A DNA stretch of 64,000 nucleotides from Streptomyces dengpaensis. Its GTDB lineage: Bacteria > Actinomycetota > Actinomycetes > Streptomycetales > Streptomycetaceae. The stretch lies in assembly GCF_002946835.1 (NCBI RefSeq), contig NZ_CP026652.1:3224001-3288000 (forward strand), read 5' to 3'. Below, piece after piece: positions 16,552 to 24,982 of the stretch. The notes under the pieces were generated by a model, which worked only from the letters and a program-made list of their open reading frames with translations, was not told the DNA's origin and ran no database searches. Position 1 is the stretch's first letter. Every line of letters begins with the position of its first letter. Position numbers and translations under genes: made by a program.

Positions 16552-17425
16552 TGTCGCGGATGCCCGCGAAGAGGTCGTCCTCGGGGAGGGAGGTATCGAC
16601 GAGAGACCTGGCGAGCTCGTACTCCTCGGTCGGCCAGACCTCCTTCTGGATCTCCATGGGGACCTTGAACCAGCCGCCGTCGGGGTCGATCTGCGTGGCG
16701 TGCGCGATCAGCGCCTTGTCACGCACCTCGAAGAACTCGGCACACGGAACGTGCGTGGTCAGCGTGCGCTCCACGCGCTCGAACTCCGACCACCGCTTCA
16801 GCCACTCCCCGTACGGCGACTCCAGGCCGCGGTCGAGAAGGGCGCGGTGAAGCGCTTCGGTCCGCGGGCGGTTGAAGCCCTGGTTGTAGTAGAGCTTCTG
16901 CGGCTGGTACGCCGGGCCGAACTCCGACTCCGGGTACTTCTCGTGGTCCGCCGCGCCCTCGAACGCCACCATCGAGATCTTGTGGGTCATGATGTGGTCG
17001 GGGTGCGGGTAACCGCCGTTCTCGTCGTAGGTGGTGATCACCTGCGGGCGGAAGGAGCGGATCTGGCGGACCAGTTCACCGGCCGCCTTGTCGACGTCCT
17101 CCAGGGCGAAACAGCCCTCGGGCAGCGGCGGCAGCGGGTCGCCCTCGGGCAGACCCGAGTCGACGAAGCCGAGCCACTCCTGCTTGACGCCGAGGATCTC
17201 GCGGGCCTCGTCCATCTCCTTCTTGCGTACCTCGTGGATGTTCTCCTCGATGTACCTGTCGCCCTGAAGCTTCGGATTGAGGATGGAGCCGCGCTCCCCG
17301 CCCGTGCAGGTCACGACCAGCACGTCCACCCCCTCGGACACGTACTTCGCCATCGTGGCGGCGCCCTTGCTCGACTCGTCGTCGGGGTGGGCATGCACGG
17401 CCATCAGTCGCAGCTGGTCAGTCAA
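16544..17425 (-). CDS. mca: Mycothiol S-conjugate amidase
   Basis: A 293-residue zinc amidase that cleaves mycothiol-toxin conjugates to a mercapturic acid (exported) and GlcN-inositol (recycled). It is a cytosolic LmbE/PIG-L-fold enzyme. Zinc-site motif AVHAHPDDES (~9-18; His and Asp-Asp) and the distal HPDH motif in GGYPHPDHIMTH are both present. Length and the C-terminal PTEEYELARS region favour Mca over the shorter-tailed paralogue MshB (GlcNAc-Ins deacetylase). It lies in a two-gene unit with the small membrane gene. The upstream DUF4307 gene is divergent. Confidence 0.93.
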   Translation of the reverse strand: MTDQLRLMAVHAHPDDESSKGAATMAKYVSEGVDVLVVTCTGGERGSILNPKLQGDRYIEENIHEVRKKEMDEAREILGVKQEWLGFVDSGLPEGDPLPPLPEGCFALEDVDKAAGELVRQIRSFRPQVITTYDENGGYPHPDHIMTHKISMVAFEGAADHEKYPESEFGPAYQPQKLYYNQGFNRPRTEALHRALLDRGLESPYGEWLKRWSEFERVERTLTTHVPCAEFFEVRDKALIAHATQIDPDGGWFKVPMEIQKEVWPTEEYELARSLVDTSLPEDDLFAGIRDNA

Positions 17426-17603
17426 GACTCAATCCTCAGTAAGTCGGCCAGTCGGTGGGTCGGCCGGCCCATTCGGCCGGCCGGCCGGTCGGCAAGTCGG
17501 TGCCCGGCGTGAATCTGCGTCCTGGGCGGCTTCTATAGTGACGGAATCGGGGGGGGAATAATTCCGGGGCCCCAACCCCGTGGGCCCCGTGGAGAGGACG
17601 ATC

Positions 17604-17999
17604 ATGAGTACGGTGCAGGTGCCCGAGGGCCGGTACGGCCGCTCCGCGGACGAGCGCGCCGACCGCACACTCAAGATCATCGGCGGTGTGCTGGGCGTCG
17701 CCCTGCTCGTCCTGATCGGCTGGTTCGCGTCCCACTACGTCGGCGGCAGCAAGATCAGCGCCGAGGTGATCACCTTCAAGGCGACCTCGGACAGCGCGGT
17801 CGAGGTACATCTGGAGGTACGCAAGGACGCAGACGTCCACGGCTACTGCACCCTGCGCTCGCAGGGTGCCGACGGCAGCGAAGTGGGCCGCGCGGACTTC
17901 CGTTTCGAGCAGAACTCGTCGCGCGTCGACCAGGTGGTTACGCTGCGTACGACGGCCCGTGGTGGCTCAGCGGAGCTGCTCGGCTGCCACGCCGAGTGA
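17604..17999 (+). CDS. DUF4307 membrane protein
   Basis: A 131-residue protein with one membrane helix (~25-45, IIGGVLGVALLVLIGWFA) and an extracytoplasmic beta-rich domain containing two Cys residues (YCTL and LLGCHAE) that could pair. This matches the actinobacterial DUF4307 pattern; function unknown. The ATG at 17604 is chosen for its GGAGAGG at ideal distance; a longer frame from 17580 lacks one. A TATAGT hexamer at 17534-17539 is a likely -10 box. It lies between mca (divergent) and greA (same strand). Confidence 0.85.
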   Translation: MSTVQVPEGRYGRSADERADRTLKIIGGVLGVALLVLIGWFASHYVGGSKISAEVITFKATSDSAVEVHLEVRKDADVHGYCTLRSQGADGSEVGRADFRFEQNSSRVDQVVTLRTTARGGSAELLGCHAE

Positions 18000-18167
18000 T
18001 GTCACCCCCGGTAGCTACCGGCTGACCTGCATAGACGTCATTCTGATGTCTTATGTCCTCCCCTTCGGGCCACTGAATTGTTAGGCTCGTGGTTTCGCCC
18101 ACCCGTGAAGGAACATTCTTCTGGGTAGGGCGATGCTTTGTATTCCCAGTACCTACGAGGAGCACCT

Positions 18168-18665
18168 GTGACCCAGACCAGCGAGAACGTCACCTGGCTG
18201 ACCCAGGAGGCGTACAGCCAGCTCAGGGCCGAGCTGGAGTACCTGTCTGGTCCTGCGCGCACGGAGATCGCCGCCAAGATCGCGGCCGCGCGCGAGGAGG
18301 GCGACCTGCGCGAGAACGGCGGGTACCACGCGGCCAAGGAGGAGCAGGGCAAGCAGGAGCTCCGTGTGCGCCAGCTGACCCAGCTTCTGGAGAACGCCAA
18401 GGTCGGCGAGGCTCCCGCGGCGGACGGTGTGGTCGCGCCGGGCATGGTCGTCACCATCGCCTTCGACGGCGACGAGGACGACACTCTGGAGTTCCTGCTG
18501 GCTTCCCGCGAGTACGCGAGCTCCGACATCGAGACGTACTCGCCGCAGTCCCCGCTGGGCTCCGGCGTGAACGGCAAGAAGGTCGGCGAGGACGCCCAGT
18601 ACGAGCTGCCGAACGGCAAGTTCGCCTCGGTGAAGATCCTCAAGGCCGAGCCGTACCAGGGCTGA
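18168..18665 (+). CDS. greA: Transcription elongation factor GreA
   Basis: A 165-residue RNA polymerase secondary-channel factor that stimulates cleavage of backtracked transcripts. N-terminal coiled coil: LTQEAYSQLRAELEYL, RTEIAAKIAAAREEGDLRENGGYHAAKEEQG (the acidic-tip DLREN-x-x-Y motif). C-terminal FKBP-like domain with SPLGSGVNGKKVGED. Starts at GTG after ACGAGGAGCACC, a strong ribosome-binding site; the longer ATG frame has none. It ends just before a very strong terminator. Confidence 0.96.
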   Translation: MTQTSENVTWLTQEAYSQLRAELEYLSGPARTEIAAKIAAAREEGDLRENGGYHAAKEEQGKQELRVRQLTQLLENAKVGEAPAADGVVAPGMVVTIAFDGDEDDTLEFLLASREYASSDIETYSPQSPLGSGVNGKKVGEDAQYELPNGKFASVKILKAEPYQG

Positions 18666-18687
18666 GCCCAGGACCAGCGACTACGGT

Positions 18688-18717
18688 GATGCCCCCGGCC
18701 GCGCGGCCGGGGGCATC
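18688..18717 (+). terminator. Strong terminator after greA
   Basis: A 13-bp perfect stem (GATGCCCCCGGCC / GGCCGGGGGCATC) around GCGC sits 22 bases after the greA stop. It also lies 12 bases past the stop of the convergent ABC permease, so it probably works in both directions. Confidence 0.85.
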
Positions 18718-18729
18718 GTCATGCCCAGA

Positions 18730-19587
18730 TCACGCCGTGGCAGATCGGTACTTGCGCACCGCCAGCGTCCTGAATATCGCGATGATCAGGACCGAGTAGA
18801 TCACCGAGGCCACGATCGGGTGCTGCATGGGCCAGGCGTCCGACGTGGACACCCCCGGGTTGCCGAAGAGCTCGCGGCTGGCCTGCACGATCGCGCTGAA
18901 CGGGTTCCAGTCCGCGATGTGCCGCAGCCAGGGCGTCATGTTGCTGGAGTCCACGAACGCGTTCGAGATGAACGTGACCGGGAAGAGCCAGATCAGACCA
19001 CCGGACGTGGCCGCCTCGGGCGTGCGCACGGAGAGGCCGATCAGCGCGCCGATCCAGGTGAACGCGTACCCGGCCAGAAGCAGCAGTCCGAAGGCGCCGA
19101 GGACCTTGCCCGCGTTGGTGTCGCCGTGGGAGCCCACGCGCCAGCCGACCAGCAGGGCGACGATCGCGAGGACCAGCAGGGTCAGCGCGGTCTGGACGAG
19201 GTCGGCGAGCGTGCGCCCGGTCAGCACCGCGCCGCGCGCCATGGGCAGCGAGCGGAAGCGGTCGATGAGGCCCTTGTGCATGTCGTCGGCGATGCCCGCG
19301 CCGGCGCCCGCGGTCGCGAAGGTGACGGTCTGCGCGAAGATGCCGGCCATCAGGAAGTTGCGGTAGTCGGCGGGGCTGGTGCTGCCGCCGATCTGCATGG
19401 AGCCGCCGAAGACATAGCTGAACAGCACCACGAACATGATCGGCTGGATCAGTCCGAAAATCACCATCTCCGGGATCCGCGACATCCTGATCAGATTGCG
19501 CTTGGCGACGACCAGCGAGTCCCGGATGGACTGGCCGAAGGGGTTCGAGGGCGCCGCGACCTGCACGGCGTCGGTCACGGCACTCAC
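18730..19587 (-). CDS. ABC-2 type permease (DrrB-like)
   Basis: A 285-residue permease with about six membrane helices. FSYVFGGSMQIGGST and the long run DRFRSLPMARGAVLTGRTLADL, the ABC-2 signature region, are typical of the daunorubicin-resistance DrrB group. With the ATPase encoded upstream it forms a lipophilic-compound or drug exporter. GTG start; GTGA overlap with the ATPase stop gives translational coupling. The substrate is unknown. Confidence 0.9.
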   Translation of the reverse strand: MSAVTDAVQVAAPSNPFGQSIRDSLVVAKRNLIRMSRIPEMVIFGLIQPIMFVVLFSYVFGGSMQIGGSTSPADYRNFLMAGIFAQTVTFATAGAGAGIADDMHKGLIDRFRSLPMARGAVLTGRTLADLVQTALTLLVLAIVALLVGWRVGSHGDTNAGKVLGAFGLLLLAGYAFTWIGALIGLSVRTPEAATSGGLIWLFPVTFISNAFVDSSNMTPWLRHIADWNPFSAIVQASRELFGNPGVSTSDAWPMQHPIVASVIYSVLIIAIFRTLAVRKYRSATA

Positions 19588-20594
19588 TTTTCGGTCCCCT
19601 TCTTGCGCTTCTGGTCCTTGCTGTCCTGCACCGCTCCGTTGCCCTCTTCCCGCTCCTCGGCCGCATGGCCCGTGAGCGAGATGAAGACGTCGTCCAGGGT
19701 GGGGCGGCGCAGGCCGATGTCGTCGATCTCGATACCGTGGGTGTCCAGCTCGCGGATGACCTCCGCGAGGAGCTTCGCGCCGCCGGTGACGGGCACGGTG
19801 AGCTTGCGGGTGTGCTCCTCGACCGTGGCCTCGCCCTTGCCGAAGCCGCGCAGCACCTCCGCGGCCGTCGCTATGTGCTCGCGCTCGTGCACGACGACCT
19901 CGACGCGCTCGCCGCCGGTCTGCGCCTTGAGCTGGTCGGCGGTGCCGCGGGCGATGACGCGGCCGTGGTCGACCACACAGATGTCGTGCGCGAGGTGGTC
20001 GGCCTCTTCGAGGTACTGGGTGGTCAGCAGCAGCGTCGTACCGCCGGAGACCAGGTCCTTGATGACGTCCCACAGCGCCTGGCGGTTGCGCGGGTCGAGG
20101 CCGGTCGTCGGCTCGTCCATGAACATCACCGGGGGCGAGACGACCAGGGCGGCCGCCAGGTCGAGCCGGCGGCGCATACCGCCCGAGTACGTCTTGGCGG
20201 TGCGGTCGGCGGCGTCCGCGAGGTTGAACTGCTCCAGCAGCTCGTCCGCCCGGACCTTCGCCGCCTTCGCCTTCATCTGGTAGAGCTGGCCGACCATCTG
20301 CAGGTTCTCGCGGCCGGTCAGGTATTCGTCGACCGCGGCGAACTGTCCGGAAAGGCCGACCCTCCGCCGTACCTCGTCGGGGTGCTTGACCACGTCGACG
20401 CCCGCGACGACCGCCTTGCCGCTGTCGGGGCGCAGCAGGGTGGTCAGGCAGCGGACGGTGGTCGTCTTTCCCGCGCCGTTCGGCCCGAGCAGGCCCAGGA
20501 CCGTGCCCTCCGGGACATCGAGATCGACGCCGTCCAGAGCCCTTACGTCACCGAAGGTCTTGACCAGACCTTCGGCATAGATGGCGCCTGGCAT
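19584..20594 (-). CDS. ABC exporter ATPase (DrrA-like)
   Basis: A 336-residue ATPase. Walker A GPNGAGKTTT, signature YSGGMRRRLDLAAALV, Walker B VMFMDEPTTGLDP and H-loop region LLTTQYLEEAD are all intact. The ~90-residue C-terminal extension, with the GLRRPTLDDVFISLTG motif, marks the DrrA/daunorubicin-resistance family. A charged Lys/Glu tail follows. It is the first gene of a two-gene exporter operon whose promoter region holds a 22-bp palindrome. Confidence 0.93.
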   Translation of the reverse strand: MPGAIYAEGLVKTFGDVRALDGVDLDVPEGTVLGLLGPNGAGKTTTVRCLTTLLRPDSGKAVVAGVDVVKHPDEVRRRVGLSGQFAAVDEYLTGRENLQMVGQLYQMKAKAAKVRADELLEQFNLADAADRTAKTYSGGMRRRLDLAAALVVSPPVMFMDEPTTGLDPRNRQALWDVIKDLVSGGTTLLLTTQYLEEADHLAHDICVVDHGRVIARGTADQLKAQTGGERVEVVVHEREHIATAAEVLRGFGKGEATVEEHTRKLTVPVTGGAKLLAEVIRELDTHGIEIDDIGLRRPTLDDVFISLTGHAAEEREEGNGAVQDSKDQKRKKGTEK

Positions 20595-20701
20595 GTGAGT
20601 ACTCCACGTCGTTGGGGACTTTCAGGAAATGAGCAGGTGCTTCTGCGGGTTCTCGCAGGTTTCGGCCGCCCACACGGGCGGCCGGATAACAGACAGAGAC
20701 T

Positions 20702-20723
20702 GTAACGCGATGTATCGCGTTAC
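20702..20723. promoter_or_regulatory. 22-bp perfect palindrome upstream of DrrAB-type exporter
   Basis: Arms GTAACGCGAT and ATCGCGTTAC around GT form a perfect inverted repeat about 110 bases before the ATPase start. The size and symmetry suit a TetR- or PadR-type repressor that releases on binding a drug. No regulator gene lies next to the operon, so the cognate repressor is encoded elsewhere. Confidence 0.7.
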
Positions 20724-20842
20724 TCAACCGGTTTTTCCACAGGAGACACAGGCCGTCCTGACTCGATCTTGACTCGGTTCAGAATCCCGTCCGGATCCCG
20801 TGCGGATCCGGTCCGGACGCGGTCCGGACGCGGTCCCTGACC

Positions 20843-22072
20843 TCAGTCGATGACCGTGTAGCCCGCCTCGCGCAGCGCCAGATTCACCTCGGCGCAGTGC
20901 TCGGGGCCCTTCGTCTCCAGGTGCAGCTCGACCTCCACCTCCGTGAGCCCGAGCCGAGGATCGGTCCGTACGTGACTCACATCGAGGACGTTAGCGTCTG
21001 CCACTGACAACACCCCGAGAAGTGTGGCCAGAGCGCCTGGGCGGTCGGTCAATCGCAGAGTGACCGCCAGGTAACGGCCACCTGCCGCCATGCCGTGGCG
21101 CAGGATGCGCTGCATCAGCAGTGGGTCCACGTTCCCGCCCGACAGCAGTGCCACGACCGGGCCCTCGAAGGCACCGGGCTCCCGCAGCAACGCCGCGACG
21201 GGGCTCGCGCCGGCCGGTTCAACGACCAGCTTGGCGCGCTCCAGGCAGAGCAGCAGGGCACTGGACAGATTGTTCTCGGAGACCGTGCGGACCTCGTCAA
21301 CCAGCTCCTCGATGATCCCGAACGGCACGTCGCCCGGCCGCCCGACCCTGATGCCGTCGGCCATCGTCACCGGGTTCTCGACCGACACCGGACGCCCGGC
21401 CGCCAGCGAGAGCGGGTACGCCGCGGCGCCCTCCGCCTGCACACCGACGATCCGTACGTCCGGACGCAGCGACTTGACCGCGAGCGCGACGCCCGCGGCA
21501 AGGCCGCCACCGCCGATCCCGACGACGATCGTGCGCACCTCGGGGCACTGCTCCAGGATCTCCAGACCGACCGTGCCCTGGCCCGCGATGATGTCGGGGT
21601 GGTCGAAGGGGTGGATGAACACCGCGCCCGTCTCGGCCGCGTACTCCTGCGCGGCGGCCAGCGTCTCGTCCACCACCTGTCCGTGCAGCCTCACCTCGGC
21701 GCCGTAGTCGCGCGTGGCCGCGACCTTCGGCAGCGGGGCGCCGGTGGGCATGAAGACCGTGGACCGCACGCCGAGCAGCGAGGAGGCCAGGGCGACGCCC
21801 TGCGCGTGGTTCCCGGCGCTCGCGGCGACGACACCCGCGGCACGCTCCTCGGGAAGCAGCCCCGCGATGCGTACGTATGCGCCGCGCAGCTTGAACGAAC
21901 CCGTGCGCTGAAGGTTCTCGCACTTGAAGTGGACCGGCGCTCCCACCAGCTGCGACAGATACCTGCTGCCCTCCATCGCGGTCACCCGCGCCACACCCGT
22001 GAGCATCTTCTGCGCGCCGCGTACGTCGTCGAGAGTCACGCTGGGAAAGGAGTCAGCCGTGCTGTAGCTCAT
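20843..22072 (-). CDS. ilvA: Threonine ammonia-lyase with ACT domain
   Basis: A 409-residue PLP enzyme that deaminates threonine (and serine) to 2-oxobutyrate. PLP lysine in TGSFKLRGA (K61), glycine-rich phosphate loop GIGGGGLAAG, and SAGNHAQGVA. Residues ~325-409 are a single ACT domain (LAVTLRLTDRPGALATLLGVL), as in the short allosteric form found in actinomycetes. It could serve isoleucine synthesis or threonine catabolism; no ilv genes are adjacent, which slightly favours the catabolic reading. ATG at 22072 is chosen; a GTG six bases upstream is possible. No strong Shine-Dalgarno. Confidence 0.92.
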   Translation of the reverse strand: MSYSTADSFPSVTLDDVRGAQKMLTGVARVTAMEGSRYLSQLVGAPVHFKCENLQRTGSFKLRGAYVRIAGLLPEERAAGVVAASAGNHAQGVALASSLLGVRSTVFMPTGAPLPKVAATRDYGAEVRLHGQVVDETLAAAQEYAAETGAVFIHPFDHPDIIAGQGTVGLEILEQCPEVRTIVVGIGGGGLAAGVALAVKSLRPDVRIVGVQAEGAAAYPLSLAAGRPVSVENPVTMADGIRVGRPGDVPFGIIEELVDEVRTVSENNLSSALLLCLERAKLVVEPAGASPVAALLREPGAFEGPVVALLSGGNVDPLLMQRILRHGMAAGGRYLAVTLRLTDRPGALATLLGVLSVADANVLDVSHVRTDPRLGLTEVEVELHLETKGPEHCAEVNLALREAGYTVID

Positions 22073-22218
22073 GACCACCAGTCTCGCAGTTCACGCGGCC
22101 GCACTCCCGCCGTGACCACGCTCCGGGATCGGTTTGCGCAGCGCCGGTACGGCTAGCGCCCCGGCCGCGTAACCTGTCCCCCAACCCAGCTCCCCACGCA
22201 TGAATTGAGCCCCCGGCC

Positions 22219-22743
22219 ATGCCCACAACACCTGAAATGTCGATGGACATGACGATCTTCGGTGACACCGGTCTGCTCGACACGTTGCAGCACGAGGTCG
22301 CGGTGTTCGCGCGCCGTGCCGAGCAGACCCGGCTCGGCGGGGCGGGGCAGGTGCGCAACTCCATGGACCGTGCCGCGTACCTGCTGCTCAACCGCCTCGA
22401 CAAGGAAGGCCCCATGGGCGTCAAGGCGCTGGCCGCGAGCATGGGCATCGACTCCTCGACGGTCACCCGGCAGGTGGCCCCGCTGGTCGACACCGGGCTC
22501 GTCAAGCGCACCTCGCACCCCGAGGACGGGCGGGCGGTGGTCCTCCAGCTGTCGCCGCGCGGACAGGCCCGCCTCAACGAAGTGCGCTCCTCCCGGCGCC
22601 AGTTGATGGCCGAGCTGACACACGACTGGACGCCGGAGGAGCGCGAGGCGTTCTGCACGCTCCTGACCCGCTTCAACGGCGCGCTCTCCGCCCGCCAGTC
22701 CGCCCAGGGCGTACCGGTGGCGGAGTCGGAGCCGGCTTCCTGA
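22219..22743 (+). CDS. MarR family transcriptional regulator
   Basis: A 174-residue winged-helix regulator. The DNA-binding core lies at ~62-125: GVKALAASMGIDSSTVTRQVAPLVDTGLVKR followed by the wing HPEDGRAVVLQLSPRG. Helical dimerisation ends flank it. The start at 22219 has no good ribosome-binding site; Met7 and Met9 are alternatives. It is divergent from the threonine lyase, with 146 bases between them, so it might control that gene. Ligand unknown. Confidence 0.9.
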   Translation: MPTTPEMSMDMTIFGDTGLLDTLQHEVAVFARRAEQTRLGGAGQVRNSMDRAAYLLLNRLDKEGPMGVKALAASMGIDSSTVTRQVAPLVDTGLVKRTSHPEDGRAVVLQLSPRGQARLNEVRSSRRQLMAELTHDWTPEEREAFCTLLTRFNGALSARQSAQGVPVAESEPAS

Positions 22744-22817
22744 ACCGCCGGGGGGCACGTCACCGTGTCCGGCATCTCCGTTGATCGAGTGTCCACGCGA
22801 GGTCCTTCTCGTATCCC

Positions 22818-22886
22818 CTCCCCACGCGCGCGTGCATGTGCTCCCCACGCGCGCGTGGAGGCGCTCCCTTCGCGCGCGTGCATGTG
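22818..22886. repeat. Three 23-bp tandem repeats with CGCGCGCG cores
   Basis: Units 22818-22840, 22841-22863 and 22864-22886 share the consensus CTCCCCACGCGCGCGTGCATGTG. The first two contain the perfect palindrome CACGCGCGCGTG. They lie 130-200 bases upstream of the sigma-like gene, on the promoter side. They could be clustered operators or an unstable minisatellite. Confidence 0.7.
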
Positions 22887-23014
22887 CGCCGAGCCCTTGA
22901 CCGAGAGGCGGCGCCTGGCCTCATATGAGACCGGGTCCTCGTCGTACGTGGTGCGGCACGGCGTACGCGGCCGGGGCCCGTTTCCCTCAGGGTCGCCCTC
23001 AGGCGGGAGGCGCG

Positions 23015-23509
23015 GTGCGAGAACGGCATGCGTCCCAAGGCGCCCGCCGGGCCCGGGAGTTCGAGGCGTTCGTCGCGGGCGCGGCAGGGCGGCTGCTGCA
23101 TGCCGCCACGCTGCTCACGGCGGAGCCCCCGGGCGCCAACCCGCGCGCGCGGCGCCTGCTGACGCTGGCCCTCGCCCACACGTACGCCTCCTGGGACCGG
23201 CTGCGCGGCGAGGACCCGTACGACCGGGCCCGCCAGCAGCTGGCCCTGCGCTTCGCGCGCGCGGCCTGGCACCAGTACGGGAGCTTCGGGCGCCTGCGCC
23301 CCTCCCCCGAGAACGTCCTGGCCCGGCTCACGCCCCAGGAGCGGCTGATTCTGGTCCTCAGGCTGTACGAGGGCGTCGCCGAGGAACAGACGGCGGCCCT
23401 GCTCGGGCTCCCCACGGAACGGGTGCGGGCGATCTGCGCCCGCGCCATGGCCACGCTGCTGCACCCGCCGCGGGGCCCGGCTCCGACGGTGGAGGTGGCC
23501 CCGTCATGA
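23015..23509 (+). CDS. Sigma-70 region 4-like protein
   Basis: A 164-residue protein. The helical N-terminal ~90 residues do not show a clear region 2. Residues ~100-150 resemble sigma region 4: LTPQERLILVLRLYEGVAEEQTAALLGLPTERVRAICARAMATL, the usual helix-turn-helix. GTG at 23015 is chosen because GGCGGGAGG precedes it; earlier starts give a low-complexity N-terminus without a ribosome-binding site. The next gene overlaps by ATGA and encodes a single-pass membrane protein, an arrangement typical of ECF sigma/anti-sigma pairs. The weak region 2 makes a regulator of other RNA polymerase forms equally possible. Confidence 0.7.
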   Translation: MRERHASQGARRAREFEAFVAGAAGRLLHAATLLTAEPPGANPRARRLLTLALAHTYASWDRLRGEDPYDRARQQLALRFARAAWHQYGSFGRLRPSPENVLARLTPQERLILVLRLYEGVAEEQTAALLGLPTERVRAICARAMATLLHPPRGPAPTVEVAPS

Positions 23510-23754
23510 ACCGGTCCGAGCGTGAGGCGGTCGTGCGGCGGATGCTGGAGCAGGCGCCGCCTCCGGTGCCGCCGGACCTGTACGCGGACGTCGTACGCCG
23601 CGGAGGGCGCATGCTGCGCCGAAGGACGGTGGCCCGGCGCCTGATGTGGCTGCTGCTGTTCGCGGCGGCCGTCGCCTTCGTCGTCTGGGCGTTGACGGCC
23701 CGCCCGTGGGTGGAGCCGCCGTCGGAGACGACTCCACCGCTGACGGGCTGGTGA
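23506..23754 (+). CDS. Small membrane protein, possible anti-sigma partner
   Basis: An 82-residue protein: cytoplasmic N-terminus with REAVVRRMLEQAPPPVPPDLYADVVRRG, a basic stretch (RMLRRRTVARR), one membrane helix (~46-64, MWLLLFAAAVAFVVWAL) and a short outside tail. It starts at ATG overlapping the sigma-like gene's stop (ATGA). Topology and coupling suggest it holds the preceding protein at the membrane. It has no zinc-anti-sigma HxxxCxxC motif. Confidence 0.7.
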   Translation: MNRSEREAVVRRMLEQAPPPVPPDLYADVVRRGGRMLRRRTVARRLMWLLLFAAAVAFVVWALTARPWVEPPSETTPPLTGW

Positions 23755-23788
23755 CCCTTTGCGGGTCTGCTGACCCTCGCGGGCCTGA

Positions 23789-24943
23789 CTAGCCCAGGGC
23801 CTGCTGGAGGTCCTGGAGGAGGTCGTCGATGTTCTCGATGCCTACGGAGAGGCGTACGAGATCGGCGGGGACCTCGAGCGCCGAACCGGCCACCGAGGCG
23901 TGCGTCATCCGGCCCGGGTGCTCGATCAGGGACTCGACGCCGCCCAGGGACTCGCCGAGCGTGAACACCTTGGCGCGGTTGCAGACCTCGACGGCCGCCT
24001 CCTCGCCGCCCTCGACCTGGAAGGAGACCATGCCGCCGAACGCCTTCATCTGCTTGGCGGCGATCTCGTGACCGGGGTGCTCCGGGAGGCCCGGGTACAG
24101 GACGCGCGTCACGCGCGGGTGCCGGGTGAGCATCTCGGCGATCTTGCCGGCGTTCTCGCTGTGCCGGTCCATGCGCACGGAGAGGGTCTTGGTGCCGCGC
24201 AGCACCAGCCAGGAGTCGAAGGGCCCGGCGACCGCGCCCATCGCGTTCTGGTGGTAGGCCAGCTCCTCGCCCAGCTCCTGGTCGCTCACGATCAGGGCGC
24301 CGCCCACGACGTCCGAGTGGCCGCCCATGTACTTGGTCAGGGAGTGCACGACGACGTCCGCGCCGAGTGCGAGCGGCTGCTGGAGGTAGGGGGTCGCGAA
24401 GGTGTTGTCGACGACCAGCTTGGCGCCCGCCTCACGCGCGATCTGCGCGACCGCGGCGATGTCGGTGATGCCGAGGAGCGGGTTGGAGGGCGACTCCACC
24501 CAGACGGCCTTGGTCTTCGGGGTGAGGGCGGCTCGTACGGAGTCGAGGTCGCTCGTGTCGGCCACGGACCATTCCACGCCCCACCGGGAGACGACCTTCG
24601 CGAAGAGGCGGAACGTGCCGCCGTACGCGTCATTGGGGATGACCACGTGGTCGCCGGGGCTGAGCAGCGTACGCAACAGGCAGTCCTCGGCCGCCAGTCC
24701 GGACGCGAACGCGAGGCCGCGGCGGCCGCCCTCCAGGGCGGCGAGGTTCTCTTCCAGGGCGGTCCTGGTGGGGTTGGCGCTGCGGCTGTACTCGTAACCG
24801 CCGCGCAGGCCGCCGACGCCGTCCTGCTTGTAGGTCGAGACCTGGTAGATCGGCGGGACGACCGCGCCGGTGAGGGGATCGGCGGTGTTGCCCGCGTGGA
24901 TCGCGAGGGTCTCGAAGTGTTGACTGATGTGCCTGTCGCTCAT
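23789..24943 (-). CDS. metB: Cystathionine gamma-synthase / gamma-lyase
   Basis: A 384-residue PLP enzyme of the Cys/Met metabolism family. PLP lysine in HSLTKYMGGHSD (K204), YEYSRSANPTR at ~50-60, and VWVESPSNPLL. The C-terminal SLGGVESLIEHPGRMTHAS is typical. It either joins O-succinyl/acetyl-homoserine to cysteine or splits cystathionine to cysteine (reverse transsulfuration, often used by Streptomyces). Sequence motifs alone do not decide between them. ATG start at 24943. No SAM riboswitch is visible upstream; instead the upstream region holds a tandem repeat array. Confidence 0.92.
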   Translation of the reverse strand: MSDRHISQHFETLAIHAGNTADPLTGAVVPPIYQVSTYKQDGVGGLRGGYEYSRSANPTRTALEENLAALEGGRRGLAFASGLAAEDCLLRTLLSPGDHVVIPNDAYGGTFRLFAKVVSRWGVEWSVADTSDLDSVRAALTPKTKAVWVESPSNPLLGITDIAAVAQIAREAGAKLVVDNTFATPYLQQPLALGADVVVHSLTKYMGGHSDVVGGALIVSDQELGEELAYHQNAMGAVAGPFDSWLVLRGTKTLSVRMDRHSENAGKIAEMLTRHPRVTRVLYPGLPEHPGHEIAAKQMKAFGGMVSFQVEGGEEAAVEVCNRAKVFTLGESLGGVESLIEHPGRMTHASVAGSALEVPADLVRLSVGIENIDDLLQDLQQALG

Positions 24944-24982
24944 GGGTCCCGAGCGTAATGGGCGCGCGGGGCCGATGACGCC

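Noticed and set aside
20843..22072. Serine racemase or diaminopropionate lyase instead of threonine lyase
   Set aside because: The C-terminal ACT domain and overall length fit the single-ACT threonine ammonia-lyase.
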